Positions 1 through 13,000 of a stretch of 64,000 nucleotides of DNA are shown piece after piece. The notes under the pieces are model-generated. The model ran no database searches. It saw nothing but the letters and a program-made list of their open reading frames with translations, and was not told the DNA's origin. The position numbers and the translations under genes are program-made. The first letter of the stretch is position 1; every line of letters begins with the position of its first letter. The stretch comes from Leptidea sinapis (Eukaryota; Arthropoda; Insecta; Lepidoptera; Pieridae), in contig NC_066282.1 in NCBI RefSeq assembly GCF_905404315.1, forward strand, positions 9,944,501-10,008,500, given 5' to 3'.

Positions 1-1273
1 AATAATTGAGCAACGTTTTAGCGCGCAAATTTACTACATTATTTTAAATTGTAATAGCTTACTTGTTCTGGTGATAGGGCCAAACAAACATTCTCCACTT
101 TTAATAGTAAAAGAGATATTAAATAAATCATTAATTTGTTATTTTATTACTACTCAGGTAAGATATAGTAAGTAATACCATTCAAATAAAAATAATATGT
201 TATAAACTCGCAACCCTAGCACATGAGTAAATAAAACAGGTACAAAGAGAAAGCTTCATACAACAACGCGAAATGGTTGCACTACAACAATGATCTGGGG
301 CATGTGTGAGTGTCCACTGGCCGCTTGTTGCGAACACGGCGAAACGGTTGACGATCGCACAGCCAGTTAATCTCAGGATTAGCACGACCCACCATATTGT
401 TTTATTAATTGCAAGCTTTAATATTTTAACATAAAAAGTGATATTATATATTTACTGTGGTGGTCTACTGTACTGTATGCATGAATATTACGAGAAAATA
501 TAAAACATATTTTAACTGTCCTAAGGACTATAATAAATATTTGATATTTATATTTGTTTGACCCTTTTAGTTATGGGAAGAGACTACATCACGGTATGAT
601 TTCACCATTTTATTATTATTGCAAGGTTTTACTTAACACTAGTGTGTGGGTTGGTTGGTAAATGACTATGTAGGTATTTGTTTAAGTTCAAATATTTCAA
701 GTAACGTTTATAACACTAATTGAACTAAAATTTTGTATACCTCCAAAACTTCGGTGATGATGCAATAATATAATATACATAATCTGACACTGCAGCCACG
801 ATTATCTCTTCAATAGTGATGATTGTCACCCTACGAGGCTTATAAGGAGCTTTCCTTATTAGTTAGTATCAAGGACGCGAAAGATTGTATGTAAATTTAA
901 TTTCGGTTAAAAAATAATGATTATTAATTGTGTTAAATCATTTCAATTTTTGTGATAACCCTACTAAAATAAGTAACAATTTTGGCCGCTCTTAAGAAGC
1001 TTTGCCTCTGTACCTACCTACTCCCTAGTGATACATAGTGATGAAATAGCAAGAACAGCTGTTTTTTATTTATTTTTCTTTGCTATTAGACAAAATTTTT
1101 TGGGTTTAGTACAGTGGAAAGTGCCCTATAGGATTTTATATAACTGTGTATTAAGATATTATCTAAAATCAATTTTTGAAGTGAAATTTGAAGTTTAAGG
1201 TAACCTAAATGTTATAAGTGCTAATTTCTTATGAGATAACTGACACTTATATACTTAATAATATTATAGTATC
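1..1273. other. Unassigned upstream DNA
   Basis: AT-rich. I see no exon or repeat that I can name. A short open frame on the minus strand near 200-385 has no family features. Confidence 0.5.
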
Positions 1274-1867
1274 ACTAGCTGACCCAGCAAACGTTGTATT
1301 GCCATAAAAAGTGATAAAAAAATAGACATGTGGCACTCGGTGACTGCCGCGGTAAGGCTAATGTATAGCATTTTTTTATCAACTTATGCAATTATAATTA
1401 ATTATATATTATAGTGAGTAAAATTTAACTTGCAAGATTTGATTACAGACAGACAACGGGACAGGTGAAATTAAATAAAAATGCTTATCATAATAATAAA
1501 AATAAAAAAAACGCGATGTATACATCAAGTAAGTAAGTGTTAGGTTATTTTCGTTACGGAATTTCTGGATTTGGTCTCCACGCTCAAGGCCCGCGATAGA
1601 AGCTATGAAATAGCTTAGAAATCAATAACTAAAATTTTTGGGGTATAAAAATTGATGACGACTGATTGTCAGACCTACAAAATATATCGTACATAACATT
1701 TATCGTACTACAATAATCATCATATTCCATTTCCATCTTGCAACAATTGCGTATCTGTGTATGGAATAGAATAATATTAAAATCGCGATAATAGGTGTTG
1801 ATCGTAGACGGGTGAAAAATTTAAAGTTGTATGCAACAAACACTGGGACACGAGAATTTTATATAAT
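1274..1867 (-). mobile_element. Helitron-like non-autonomous element, copy 1
   Basis: Begins on the plus strand with ctagctgacccagcaaacgt and ends cacgagaattttatat. Read on the minus strand it ends CTAG followed by T, the Helitron 3' rule, and starts near a TC. Internal sequence is diverged from copy 2. Confidence 0.55.
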
Positions 1868-1868
1868 A

Positions 1869-2306
1869 CTAGCTGACCCAGCAAACGTTGTATTGCTATA
1901 TAAAGTAATAAAAAATTTTTTTTGAGGTGTAAAAAGTAGATGCAACCGATTCTCAGACCTACCAAATTTATCGTACTACAATAATTATTGTAAGTATTGA
2001 TCCATTGCTATCTTGTAAGGCTATAGCGGATTTGTGCATGTAACAGAATAATATAAAAATCGCGATCCAAAAATAGGGGTTGATTGTAGAGGGTTGAAAA
2101 TTTAGGTTTGTATGTATTTTTAATGCGGAAAAAAAATACGTCGAAAATCATAAAAAAAAAATTAGGGGGATAGATGTAAGGGATGAAAAACAGATAGTAG
2201 CCGATTCTCAGACCTACTGATTAAGCATGTAATATTTGGTAAAAACTAGTAAAGCCGTTTCGAAGGAATAAGGTAACTAACATTATGACACGAGAATTTT
2301 ATATAG
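1869..2306 (-). mobile_element. Helitron-like non-autonomous element, copy 2
   Basis: Same ends as copy 1 and directly abutting it. It shares the internal block around gattctcagacctac and the aatcgcgat block with copies 1 and 4. Confidence 0.6.
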
Positions 2307-2308
2307 TA

Positions 2309-2545
2309 CTAGCTGATACCCCGCGACATCGTTCGCGTACGTATTTTTACACCTTGGGTTATATTACTGGACTTTTATAAGGGATCCCTAATTTTTTGAA
2401 AATAATAGCCTATAACACTGGGGGATAATGTAGCTTCCCAACAGGGAAAGAATTATTCAAATCGGTTCAGTAGTTGCGGAGCCTATTCAATGCAAACAAA
2501 AAAACAACAAAATCTTTCCTCTTTATAGATAATATTAGTATAGAA
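2309..2545 (-). mobile_element. Helitron-like element of a second subfamily
   Basis: Starts ctagctgataccccgcgaca and ends in a reversed form of TCTATACTAATATTA, a common insect Helitron 5' end. It abuts copy 2, giving three units in a row. Confidence 0.55.
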
Positions 2546-2805
2546 GTATAAATAAGATAAGATAATATTGTATCACATGACGTTTTTCAATACAGTTGTG
2601 GGAAATACTAAGAAAACTAATTTGCTAAAATATATTATGGCTTTCCGATAGAAAGATGTGAAGACTATTTTAATTAAAAAAAAATTCAAAATTTATTTTA
2701 TAACTTTTAAGAACATTCGTTTGAGAGATAAATCACATACCAATCCAAAATATAAAACCGATAAAGTATGCATAGGTTGGGGTGGCTATCATTTTAATAC
2801 AAATT

Positions 2806-2960
2806 TAGTTTGATGCGGGATTCCAACCCGTGTCTCTCGGGATACGCCCCAGCCCTCTTAATCCAACAGTCCAAGTAACGTATGATCCATAAGCCTTGGT
2901 ATATTCGTACAACTCTCTGGTTGAGGCGCTGTACACAGGATTTACTTTACAGGTGATAAC
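2806..2960 (-). mobile_element. tRNA-derived SINE, copy 1
   Basis: On the minus strand it carries a B-box-like gggttggaatcccgc. The flank with ctctggttgaggcg and gataaccc matches copies at 31196 and 60345. Confidence 0.55.
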
Positions 2961-3263
2961 CCGCTAAAAACCCGTACTAAAAATATACTTCACGAAAGTT
3001 TGTTAAACAGGTGAATTTTGTACATTTCCTGATATATAATGGATGATATACATAATTTTTCCAAGAAAAAGTGTGAGGATATAATATATTTCTTACATTA
3101 CATATTCACTTTAAGACTGTTCCACTGAACAAATGCATAAAATAAAACATTATATCACATTACAATGGTAGTAATTACAAGTATTCATCAAAGTGGATGT
3201 AAATACTACATAATATTCGTCCTAACAGATAACTTATATTTAGATATAGATTTAATACTTTTA
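2961..3263. other. Unassigned AT-rich stretch
   Basis: No exon or recognised repeat seen between the SINE and the following MITE. Confidence 0.4.
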
Positions 3264-3546
3264 CGGCCGTTTTCAATATTCAGTCTGTCTCTTACTTGAG
3301 ATAATCCTTATAAACTTATCGACGGTAACTCACCTTATCCGTACACGATGTCTGTCAATGGGACTACGTACAGCTTACCAGCGATATAAAGTTTGTATGG
3401 AAATTGCAATTGACACGTCCCAATATAAGGCGATATGAATGACTTATCGGGTATATTGGGACAGCTTCAGATTATTGACAGCTAATTACTGACAGTAGAA
3501 GGTAGTAATTTATCTTTATCTGTAGATAGTATATTGAGAACGGCCG
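3264..3546. mobile_element. MITE with TTA target duplication (PIF/Harbinger-like)
   Basis: Terminal inverted repeats CGGCCGTTTTCAATAT and ATATTGAGAACGGCCG, one mismatch in 16. Both ends are flanked by TTA (3261-3263 and 3547-3549). A 3-bp TWA duplication is the Harbinger pattern. No transposase. Confidence 0.65.
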
Positions 3547-3550
3547 TTAC

Positions 3551-3591
3551 GTCTTGATTTAGGATACTATAGAAGTGTCCTAAATCAAGAC
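3551..3591. repeat. Perfect hairpin, 14-bp arms
   Basis: gtcttgatttagga (3551-3564) and its exact reverse complement (3578-3591), with a 13-base loop, two bases after the MITE's target duplication. Confidence 0.9.
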
Positions 3592-3940
3592 TTAACTTTT
3601 CTAAAATCATTATACACATTATATAATATGCTTACATCATTCCAATATAGCGCTGGAAAAGACTCAAATCATGAAGTTTTTATCGCGAATCGAATACTCG
3701 CTCTTAAAAACCTACTGATGAAAAAAAAAAGTGATTTTATTTCCTATTCTATTTCTTACTTTGCATGATAAATGTGTTTCTTGAAATGCAAATATCAAAT
3801 ACTGTTAGTACAATGATAACCATTTACGGTATAAATAATGTTACAGAAGTTTGTATTTTACTATCAAGCCACAGAAATGTGGTTTCGATAAAGTGTAATG
3901 AAATACTAAATACCAGTTATAATTTATATTCATAGATAAT

Positions 3941-4031
3941 ATGTCGGAACTTCAGAAGAACTCTCTTTTAAATGATAAAATATTTCATGAACCGAAGAAA
4001 GACAACACCCTGGTAAAAGCTTTGCGAAAAT
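3941..4031 (+). CDS. SLC17-like exon 1
   Basis: Starts at the ATG of MSELQKNSLL and encodes 30 cytosolic N-terminal residues plus one base (phase 1). The donor is gtaagt. No earlier in-frame coding was found; a 5' non-coding exon further upstream is possible. Confidence 0.85.
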
Positions 4032-7000
4032 GTAAGTTATAATTTTTTTTAATACATATTTTGTGCCCTATGATTATTATCAAAAATAACGTAATAAAGA
4101 TCATGGGACATAATTTGGGAACTTTTAAATAAAACTTTCACTCTTACGTTAGAAACTTCAATATTATAATCAAGAAATCTAATATTCTATGGTATCAGAA
4201 AACATTCTGAAAGTTGGTTTGGGACCAAAAGGGCTATCGCATAGATGGAAGGAAACTTAATTAACTGAGGCTTGCAAGCGACATTATCTTAATTGCAGAA
4301 AACCCACAGAGTTAAGGAAGAATAACTGAAGAATCGGACAATCAAATTAAGAAAATTATTTATTAGAACAATCTTGCTCACTACATAGAAGAATATATTT
4401 TCCTATTATAAATCAAGTGATTGCTTACACACAAAAAACAATGTAACAAAGAAATCAGTAAGAAATAAGTAATAGCTAGAAAAAATACTGGTTTCTCATA
4501 AAGGAGAACATAAACAAGAGTTAAATATTATCCAACCGCGAAAATCTAGAGGGCAAAAAGAACAACCACACGTTTCACTACTTTGAAAATATGTTGACCT
4601 AGGTCAAGTTATCTTACAAAGATACCAATCTACCAAATAAATTAGCATAATAATAAATAACAGCTATAAATATACTGGTCTCTGAAGGAGGTGATGAAAT
4701 CCGTTGAATTAAGTACACTAATTTACCAAAAAAATGTGTGATACCTGAATTCTCCCCAGACTTGGTTAAAAACTACAGTGACAGACATGCTTGTAAAGAT
4801 AAACCAACTAAAGTAGCAATGGACGAATCATATAGTGCCTATAAAAAAGGAATTGATAGTGGCAAGGGAATAAATAGAAGGATGAGAAAAAGATAAGACC
4901 CGGTCCCAACTAGAGGAAGGATGCTAGAGATAGAAAAATTGGAAGGTGTTAGAGAATGCCTATGCATATATCATATATCTATAAGGGCACACACTGAATT
5001 GAATAAAACAATGAGTATATTTATGTAACAACACTAAAATTTGGTATAATAGGCTTATTTAGTGATCTTACAATAACTACAAAACTAATTATTAATGAAT
5101 CTATTCCTCGAGGATAGAATTAGCTTCGTTTGATCTGGGATCTACAATACCTACTTGGCAGTGGGAGGCTTTCTCGAAGAGGCGGTGAAGGCATAGCATG
5201 CCAACTAGGTGGGCACCACATTGAATTTTTCTGCCATCAAGCAGTAATGTGCAAGCATTTTTTGGTTCAGTTTCTAAGGTGCCGGAGCTGGGTAAAATAT
5301 AAGGCTAATGAGACTAAAGACATTATTATGTCTTATAGTGACGAGCACAATTACGATGCCACTCAGAAATTTGGGTTCTATCAGGAATCTTAATTGAATT
5401 AAAATGGGCAGGGTATATCACGTATCATTAGCTGATCGTCTTGTCACTTTTAATCCTAGAAGAGCACTAGCCGTAGAACCCTAATACATACATACAAAAT
5501 TTACACTTCAAACTTTTGTATTATTATTATGTAGTTGTTATTACTTTAAACTCTTGAACATCTTTAAAGCCAAATTAAAATGTTACCTGCTTAATTTAGG
5601 GATCGTTCCACAACGCGATCTAATCAAAAAAAAACGGCAAAGTGTTGATTATATGACACTTACTATATAACCTATATAAAATCCAATGCGCAAACCTCAC
5701 AGGCTGCAGATAGTCAAAAGAAGCGATACCTATACTATCACCCAAACGGAGACGTGGACTCATCAGCTTAAATAGACATACACATCGGCGTTACACAGTA
5801 AGTGCAGAGGATGTCTGGTCAAAGATGAAACACGGTATTATTCACCAGTAGGAGGCTCCTTTGCACAGGATGTCGGCTAGATTATAGGAACCACAACGGC
5901 GCTTATTTCTGCCTTGAAGCAGTAATGTGTAAGCATTACTGTGTTTCGGTCTGAAGGGTGCCGTAGTTAGTGAAATTTACTGGGTAAATGAGACTTAGCA
6001 TATAGTCTCAAGGTGACAAGCGCAATTGTAGTATCGCTCAGAATTTTTGGGTTGTTCAAGAATCCTGAGAGGCACAAGATCGTTATGGGCAGGGCGTATC
6101 AATTACCATCAGCTGAACGTCCTGCTTGTCTCATATTATCATAAGAAAATACGGTATAGTACTTCTGAAAGGAGCTGGACTGATTGGACAATTACTCTAC
6201 CTAAATGAACCTAATTAAGCAGGATAATCGCGGAAACAGGAGACGTGCCGCTGAATTTATCCTGAATTTCCAAGTTTAATCGAATCTAGTAGTAAATAAG
6301 TTTGTATTCTAGTAATCAATCTCCTATAATATTTAAATCTGCTTAAGTATCCTCCACTTCCGGTGCTTTAAATGTTACTGAAAACATTTGTCTTGGTAAT
6401 TTATTTTTGTAACCTTGTCATACAGATTGCTGCATTCAACAAAGATGGGTGTTTGGAATAATGGGTATGTTTGGGCTATGCAATGCATACACAATGCGAG
6501 TGAGCTTAAATCTAGCTATCACCCAAATGGTAAACAGAACAAAAATTGAAACAGATCATTATAACCCTGATGCATGTCCCAGCGACAATTTTGTAAGAAA
6601 TATTACTAGTAAAATATCTGAACGGCCGGTGAGTTTTGATATTATATTTTAACATTGTCTTTTTCCTACTTTTTCGGAAGTAGCTAGGTCATGCCAAAAG
6701 GTATATTTAATATTATAATTAGGGAACACTGAAGTTGGGGATAAAATTCGTCGAGTGATTGATTGGTTGGATACTAGTTAATGAATTCCATTCTCCCAGG
6801 ACAATATAATTAGCTTCATGGAATTAGTTGACCAGGATGCCGACTACCATAGCCGTGTACTTCCTTACGGCAAGTTTCTACTTGATATCTCTATGTGCAA
6901 GCATATTTGGGTTTCTAATAAGAATAATTTCTAACTAACATTTTACAATACCAGCCTATGTTGTTTATTTTTTATTGAGATTTTTTTTTCATTAACAGAC

Positions 7001-10000
7001 TACCGTCGGAATGCTTAATTCATGAATGATTTTAATGATAAAAATATAATATTTAAAAAATATCCCAAAAATGGTTTTTCATATATTTTTTGTATTCGTG
7101 GTCGTATCCAATGTGTTTAGTGGTCACGAATGCTTACCCACCATTAGTTTCTAGATAATAGATTTACTGTCCATTTTTTTCCTAATTAATTTGTATAGTA
7201 ATGTAGTCACAGATATACTTCATGCAATGATCTACTTCAAGACAATATAATCAAATAATTATTTAGTGTGAGATCAAATATACTGATAGTAGATATGCAA
7301 ATATTTATTTAATATCTTTGTTTTAGGAACATTCATGATGTCATATTATTATTTCGGTGAATTTAAATATAGGTATTTAGGCAATATTTAATTAATGTAT
7401 AACTAACGTTATGTTTTTTATGGTAACGTGACATAAAAAAATCAGCCAAGTGCGATTCAGACTCCCTTGAAGGGTTCCGTAACAGCAAGTAACAGAATAT
7501 AAAATTTCTTGTAGTTCGTTGTAACTTTAATCGATGTTTTTAATGTTAATTCGTATTAATGTATTTTTTTTTTCAATTAAAAAACTACTAACTAGATCTC
7601 CTTCAAACCAATGTTCGGTGGAAGAAGAAGGTAATATACATGAATTTTTTTTTTTAGTTTGCCACTTTGGAAGTGTCTCTCGCGCAAACTATACAGTTTA
7701 GAAAAAATATATTAAAATTATATTAGAAACCTCAATATTATGATTAAAGATCTATCCATAGATACCATGTATGGTAGTTTCGGAAAAAGTTGCTCTGACA
7801 TACGGACGAACAGACAGACAGATAGGTATGACGAATCTATAAGGGTTCCGTTTTTTGCCATTTGGCTACGGAACCCTAAAAACGATAACTTGTATATTTT
7901 TACATATTTTATTGAGAAATTCTTTTTATGACAAAAACTGACGAGACGAAGAATACATTCGCTTGTTATATACGTGTGCAGTGCAGTGCATCCTTGCTGA
8001 ATTCTGAGCGGCATCAATGAGACATACGATGTTAAGTTCATTAGCAAACTAAATTCGCTAGCTGTCGTGGCGCCTGCCATAAGCATTTACAATGTAGCAA
8101 ATATTATGTGCCATGTAGCATCTGCTACATGGTACACCTATCTAGGTGGCGTTATCTTACGTTTTTCTTTAACTACGTAGCAGAATAATAATTAAGGGTT
8201 AATGTTTGAAATTGTCATTTTATACTGAAAAATTGTGTATATAAATTGAAAACAATCTATATATTTTTGCCATCCACTTATATTTTTGCAGTATTAACTC
8301 TAGGGACCTGGAGGCCTACCATCAACTTTTCAGTTTGCCTAACTTCAGTTCAGTTTAGGTACCTAAACTGAATCGCAAAGATTCGTACCATGAAGTACCT
8401 TTAACTGAATGGCGTTTGAATCGCTTATGGAAGAATGAACGAAAGAATTTTGTCTGTGGTCCACGGTGTGAGAACGAGATGAAATTGTACTATCTTTGCA
8501 TAAGCCTGTCTCTCTTACTCGAACCACAAGCGTTGCGTTTCAAAGCCTAAAATTATATGATTTTAGCGGTTTTCTTGCATAGTAATTACTACAAATACAT
8601 TCTAAAATCGCTCTTTATAGCGTGTAATTATAAACCATTAAGCAATAATAGTAACATATTTATGTGTTTTCGTAAAAATAAACTAAGTAAAACGAGTTAT
8701 GAACGCACCTCCATGCATTTTTTTTGATTAGACAGGAGCACATAGAACACTTTTTTTAATTCGTTCTTGCTAACAGGCTTTAAGCCAGGGGCCTTACTAC
8801 ATTGTCTTTAGTATTTTCAATTTCAGTATTTTATTTTACAAAATAGTTCAATATATTCATTCTTTCATCAATTATATGTTCCTTTTCTGTATGTTTTCAC
8901 TATTTTTTGAAAGTTATTAACAACACGATTCACTTTCAGCTAAGAAACTAGCAACTTTTTTTGAATCGCTCAGTTTGACACAAGCTATCCAGTTTAGGTT
9001 GAAATATTACCTCATGGTATGAATGAACAAACGAACTAAAACAGTTTGCGATTCAATTTCGAACTTGATTTGACGTCTACCTAAATTCGATCGCTCTAAT
9101 AACGTCGTGGTATGAAATAACAAGGCAGTTCATTTTAGATCGTCAGTTGAATCACAATAAGAGTTCATGGTAGGCCCGCTGGATTGAATAAACTCACTGA
9201 AAGAATTTGCTGCTTGCATTGCTTCTTGACAAGAAAATATTTTAATGTGTCATGAGAAATATGTTAACTGTAAAAAAGTGTCCAAATCAGGGAGAGCATA
9301 CTAGTCGGTTGGAGTCAGGTCTAGCAAGTACGGGAGATGTCGTTTGATTTCTTGATGCAGGTTCTGTATAGTTAAAGCGATTTCTCAAGCAATGTCCTGC
9401 GTTAATAGGAGCTATTATGTTGCTAGTTGTATTGAAGCACAGTTAATTTAAAATCCAAAAGAAAAAAACTATGGTCAGTCAAACTATCCAATGTTATACA
9501 TTTTTAACGGACTTCCAAAAAGGAGGAGGTTCTCAATTCGTCGGTATGTTTTTTTTGTGTTTGTTACCTAAGAACTTTCTACTGGCTGAACTGATTTTAA
9601 TAATTTTTTTTTTATTTGAAACACCAGGTTTCCCGCGTGGTCCTATTGCAATTGCAATTCCAAATATATCAATAATCGTAACTAGAATTAGATTGCATAA
9701 AATATGCAATTATTTTTATACTTTTCAGTGTAAATTATATCTATTGTTTTGGAAAAGTGTTTTTGAAGTCGGTTGTTTTTTGTTTTTTTTTTTATTTAAA
9801 TCTAAATTGCTCTACCTTTTTTTGTATAAGAGGGGGCAAACGGGCAAGAGGTTGATGGGACGTGGTGAGGCAGCCACCCATGGACATCCGCAAAACCAGG
9901 GGTCAAAAGATGCGATGCCGGCCTTTAAGTATGCTCTTTTCTAGAATGTCACTAAGTCGCATCGGTTCGGGAAAACAACAGCCGGTATTTGATTCCACAT

Positions 10001-13000
10001 GTTCTAGCTGTCATGTGAATGAGTTTGTATTAAAAATGATTGCAACAAGAAAATTTAATTTGAATACAAGATACCAAAGCACCACAACAGCAATTTCATA
10101 ATTAAACTCTAATTATTATTATGTGCCATATGCTATAAGTTGCAGTCTTATGATGCAATCTTGACGTGAATAGAAGATAGTACAGTCTCATGGTAACCCC
10201 TAGCCACCACTTTGATTCATAAGATTCGTGTTCCTTATTCGTGTTCTTGTTATTACAAAATTTCCTTACTAAATAAACCTGTTAATATGGTTGTTTGATA
10301 AAGTATTGTTAAAAGAACGATGAATACTATAATTGTTTCACACGCTGTGAATTTCAGTATGCTACGCTCAACTGGAATGAAGAGACTCAAGGTTTAATTT
10401 TGAGTGGTTTTTACTACGGTTACGGTATTACACAATTTCTAGGAGGTTATTTGGCGGAAAAGTATAAAGGAAAATGGATTCTTGGGATTGGATTATTGAG
10501 TACAGCCATGTTTACATTTATTACTCCTGTCGTGATAAGAATAGGAGGTTCTACTTGGCTTTTTATTTTGCGGGTGCTACAAGGAATGGGTGAGGTAATA
10601 GATAATTTAGAATTATTTTTATTTATAAAATAGTGTTAGTGCTACTTGCTCAAAAATATTTTTATTGTGACTTTTAAGGTGAAACGTGGTTTGGGTATTT
10701 GGATTTATTTTCACTATTATTTATGTTATTATTGTTATGAAAATAAAATTAATTTAATCATAATTAAAGACAGTTTTATAGTAAAAAATTAAAGCCAAAT
10801 AACCATGTCAATATATACAGCGAAAAAAACAGTCACACATCTTTTATTATAGTTCAAATTTAATTTCAAATATTTTTATTCAAAATTGGATGTGACGCAA
10901 AAAACTCAGAGGGCCTTTTTTTTTCATCAAAAAATATGTTTACAAAGTAATATTGTACACTTAAACTTATTATTTAATAGCCTGAGGGCGATCGCTCCAT
11001 TCCCAATGTGTGGTATCATTAAGAAAGTTATTTATGTTATAGTAACCTTTACCACACAAACGTTTTTAACAATCCTTTTGAATAACGTGATACTTTTGTT
11101 TTGAACATTTTCTGGGACCTTGTTGTAAAAGCATATACATCGCCCCAAAAAAGACTTTGTAACTCGACTTAGCCGAGTAGTAGGCATTATAAGTTTATGT
11201 CTGTTCCTGGTCTTTACATTATGGTTATGACAGTTTCTAGCAAGTTCAAATTTGAAGCGCGTTTATAATAATAATAAACTTCGATAATTACCAGCCCCTT
11301 TTTGAGGCTTATAAAATGTCATTATAATAAATAAATATAGTCAGAATAAATTATATAAAATGACAAAAATGGAATGTTGTGTTAAAGAAAACTGCAGTGC
11401 AGTGGAATTGCAGTGATTTTCTTTCAATGAAATGGATAATATTAAGCCGTCAGTCATTTTCCTAAAGACTGTCAAAGACCATAAGAGATCGACGAATGAA
11501 TGAAATGCTTGCTTTCCCGATTCTTGGGTGAGAAGTACAGAAATATCCATTTCACTGATGAAAAAAAATTCACAACTCAGGAGCACTACACAAAGATAAT
11601 GACAAAATCTACATTCAAACCTCCAAAGCGCAACGTGGTGACCATCATACAATCAGAAATTATTTTAATTTTAGATGTAACTGAACTTTTTACTAAAATA
11701 TTTTTTTTATTTGTTTGTAAGCTGATTGAAGTACAAACAAATGCATCTTGTGTAATAAGATATCCATCAATTTGCGCCTCTGTTTTAAAAGAACAGAAAT
11801 AAGATTCGATTATAATTCAGGGACCCACAGTACCTGGAATGATGATTATGATGTCAAGATGGACCCCACCCCACCAACGAGCGATTCAAAGTGCATTAAT
11901 ATTTGGCGGAGCATTACTTGGAAATGTATTTGGTGCATTTATTTCCGGTGTCATCATGTCTGGTGGAAGAGACTGGGCCTATGTGTTCTACTTTTTCGGA
12001 GTATTTGGCGTCATTTGGTTCATATTATGGGTATAACTTTTAATATTTGATATTATGTGGTTTTTATAATTAATATATAATAATATATTTTATGCTTAGT
12101 ATGCTTCTGATATTTAGAAAAAGAGGAAAAGAGAATTATTAAAAAGAAATAATGAGGTTGTTTTGTATTTTAATAAGGATGAATGAAAGTGTTGATGGAA
12201 TTGTTGAGCAAAGTCAACCAAGAAAAACATTCCAGTGTTTGATTGGGAGCGTACAGTCTAAGCCGGGGGTTTTTCAAGAGCTTTAAGAATGCTTATACAA
12301 GCTCCTAGGCATGATGCCAGTGAAAAAAGCCTGGAAAATTTTATAAAAAGTGCGGGAATTCATTACATGTATTTGACTCAACAACTTTAAACCAAATATC
12401 CCTGTATTATGTCATTGTATCTCTAAAAGCAGTCCAAAAACTTATTATTAACGAATTTATGTAAGAAAGAATAATGCAGACTGTTTATGTGATTATTATC
12501 TTATATTAATATAAACCTTCATTTGTTAATATTTTAGACATTCCTTTGCTACAGTGAACCGAACGATCATCCATTTATAACTAAAGAAGAATTGGAATAT
12601 CTCAGCAAAACTGTGACAAGAGCTGAAATCACATCAAAAAAAGATCCAGTGCCGTGGAAGGCGATATTTCGCTCGCCTGCAGCGTGGGCTCTCATATGTG
12701 CAGGGGTATCAAAAGTTATCTATTATATGTAAATATAAAAATTATTATTATTATAAGTTTATTTCGGTGGAGATATTATTCAAAAATGAGATAAAGAATA
12801 TTAGTTGATACAAAATTATATGATTTTAATAAGATTTAAATCCTGTGACAAACATTTCATGTCAGTAAGGTTTGTCACAGGATTTAAACTATGAAAAGAT
12901 TTTCATAGTTTAAATCCTGTGTTTTTATCACATTGATACTAATACAAATACACAGACACACACTTGCACACACATATGTATACATACAATCATGGTGTTT

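Noticed and set aside
7718..8086. 122-codon minus-strand open frame
   Set aside because: It runs through interspersed repeat family E and a SINE fragment; the sequence has no protein-family features.
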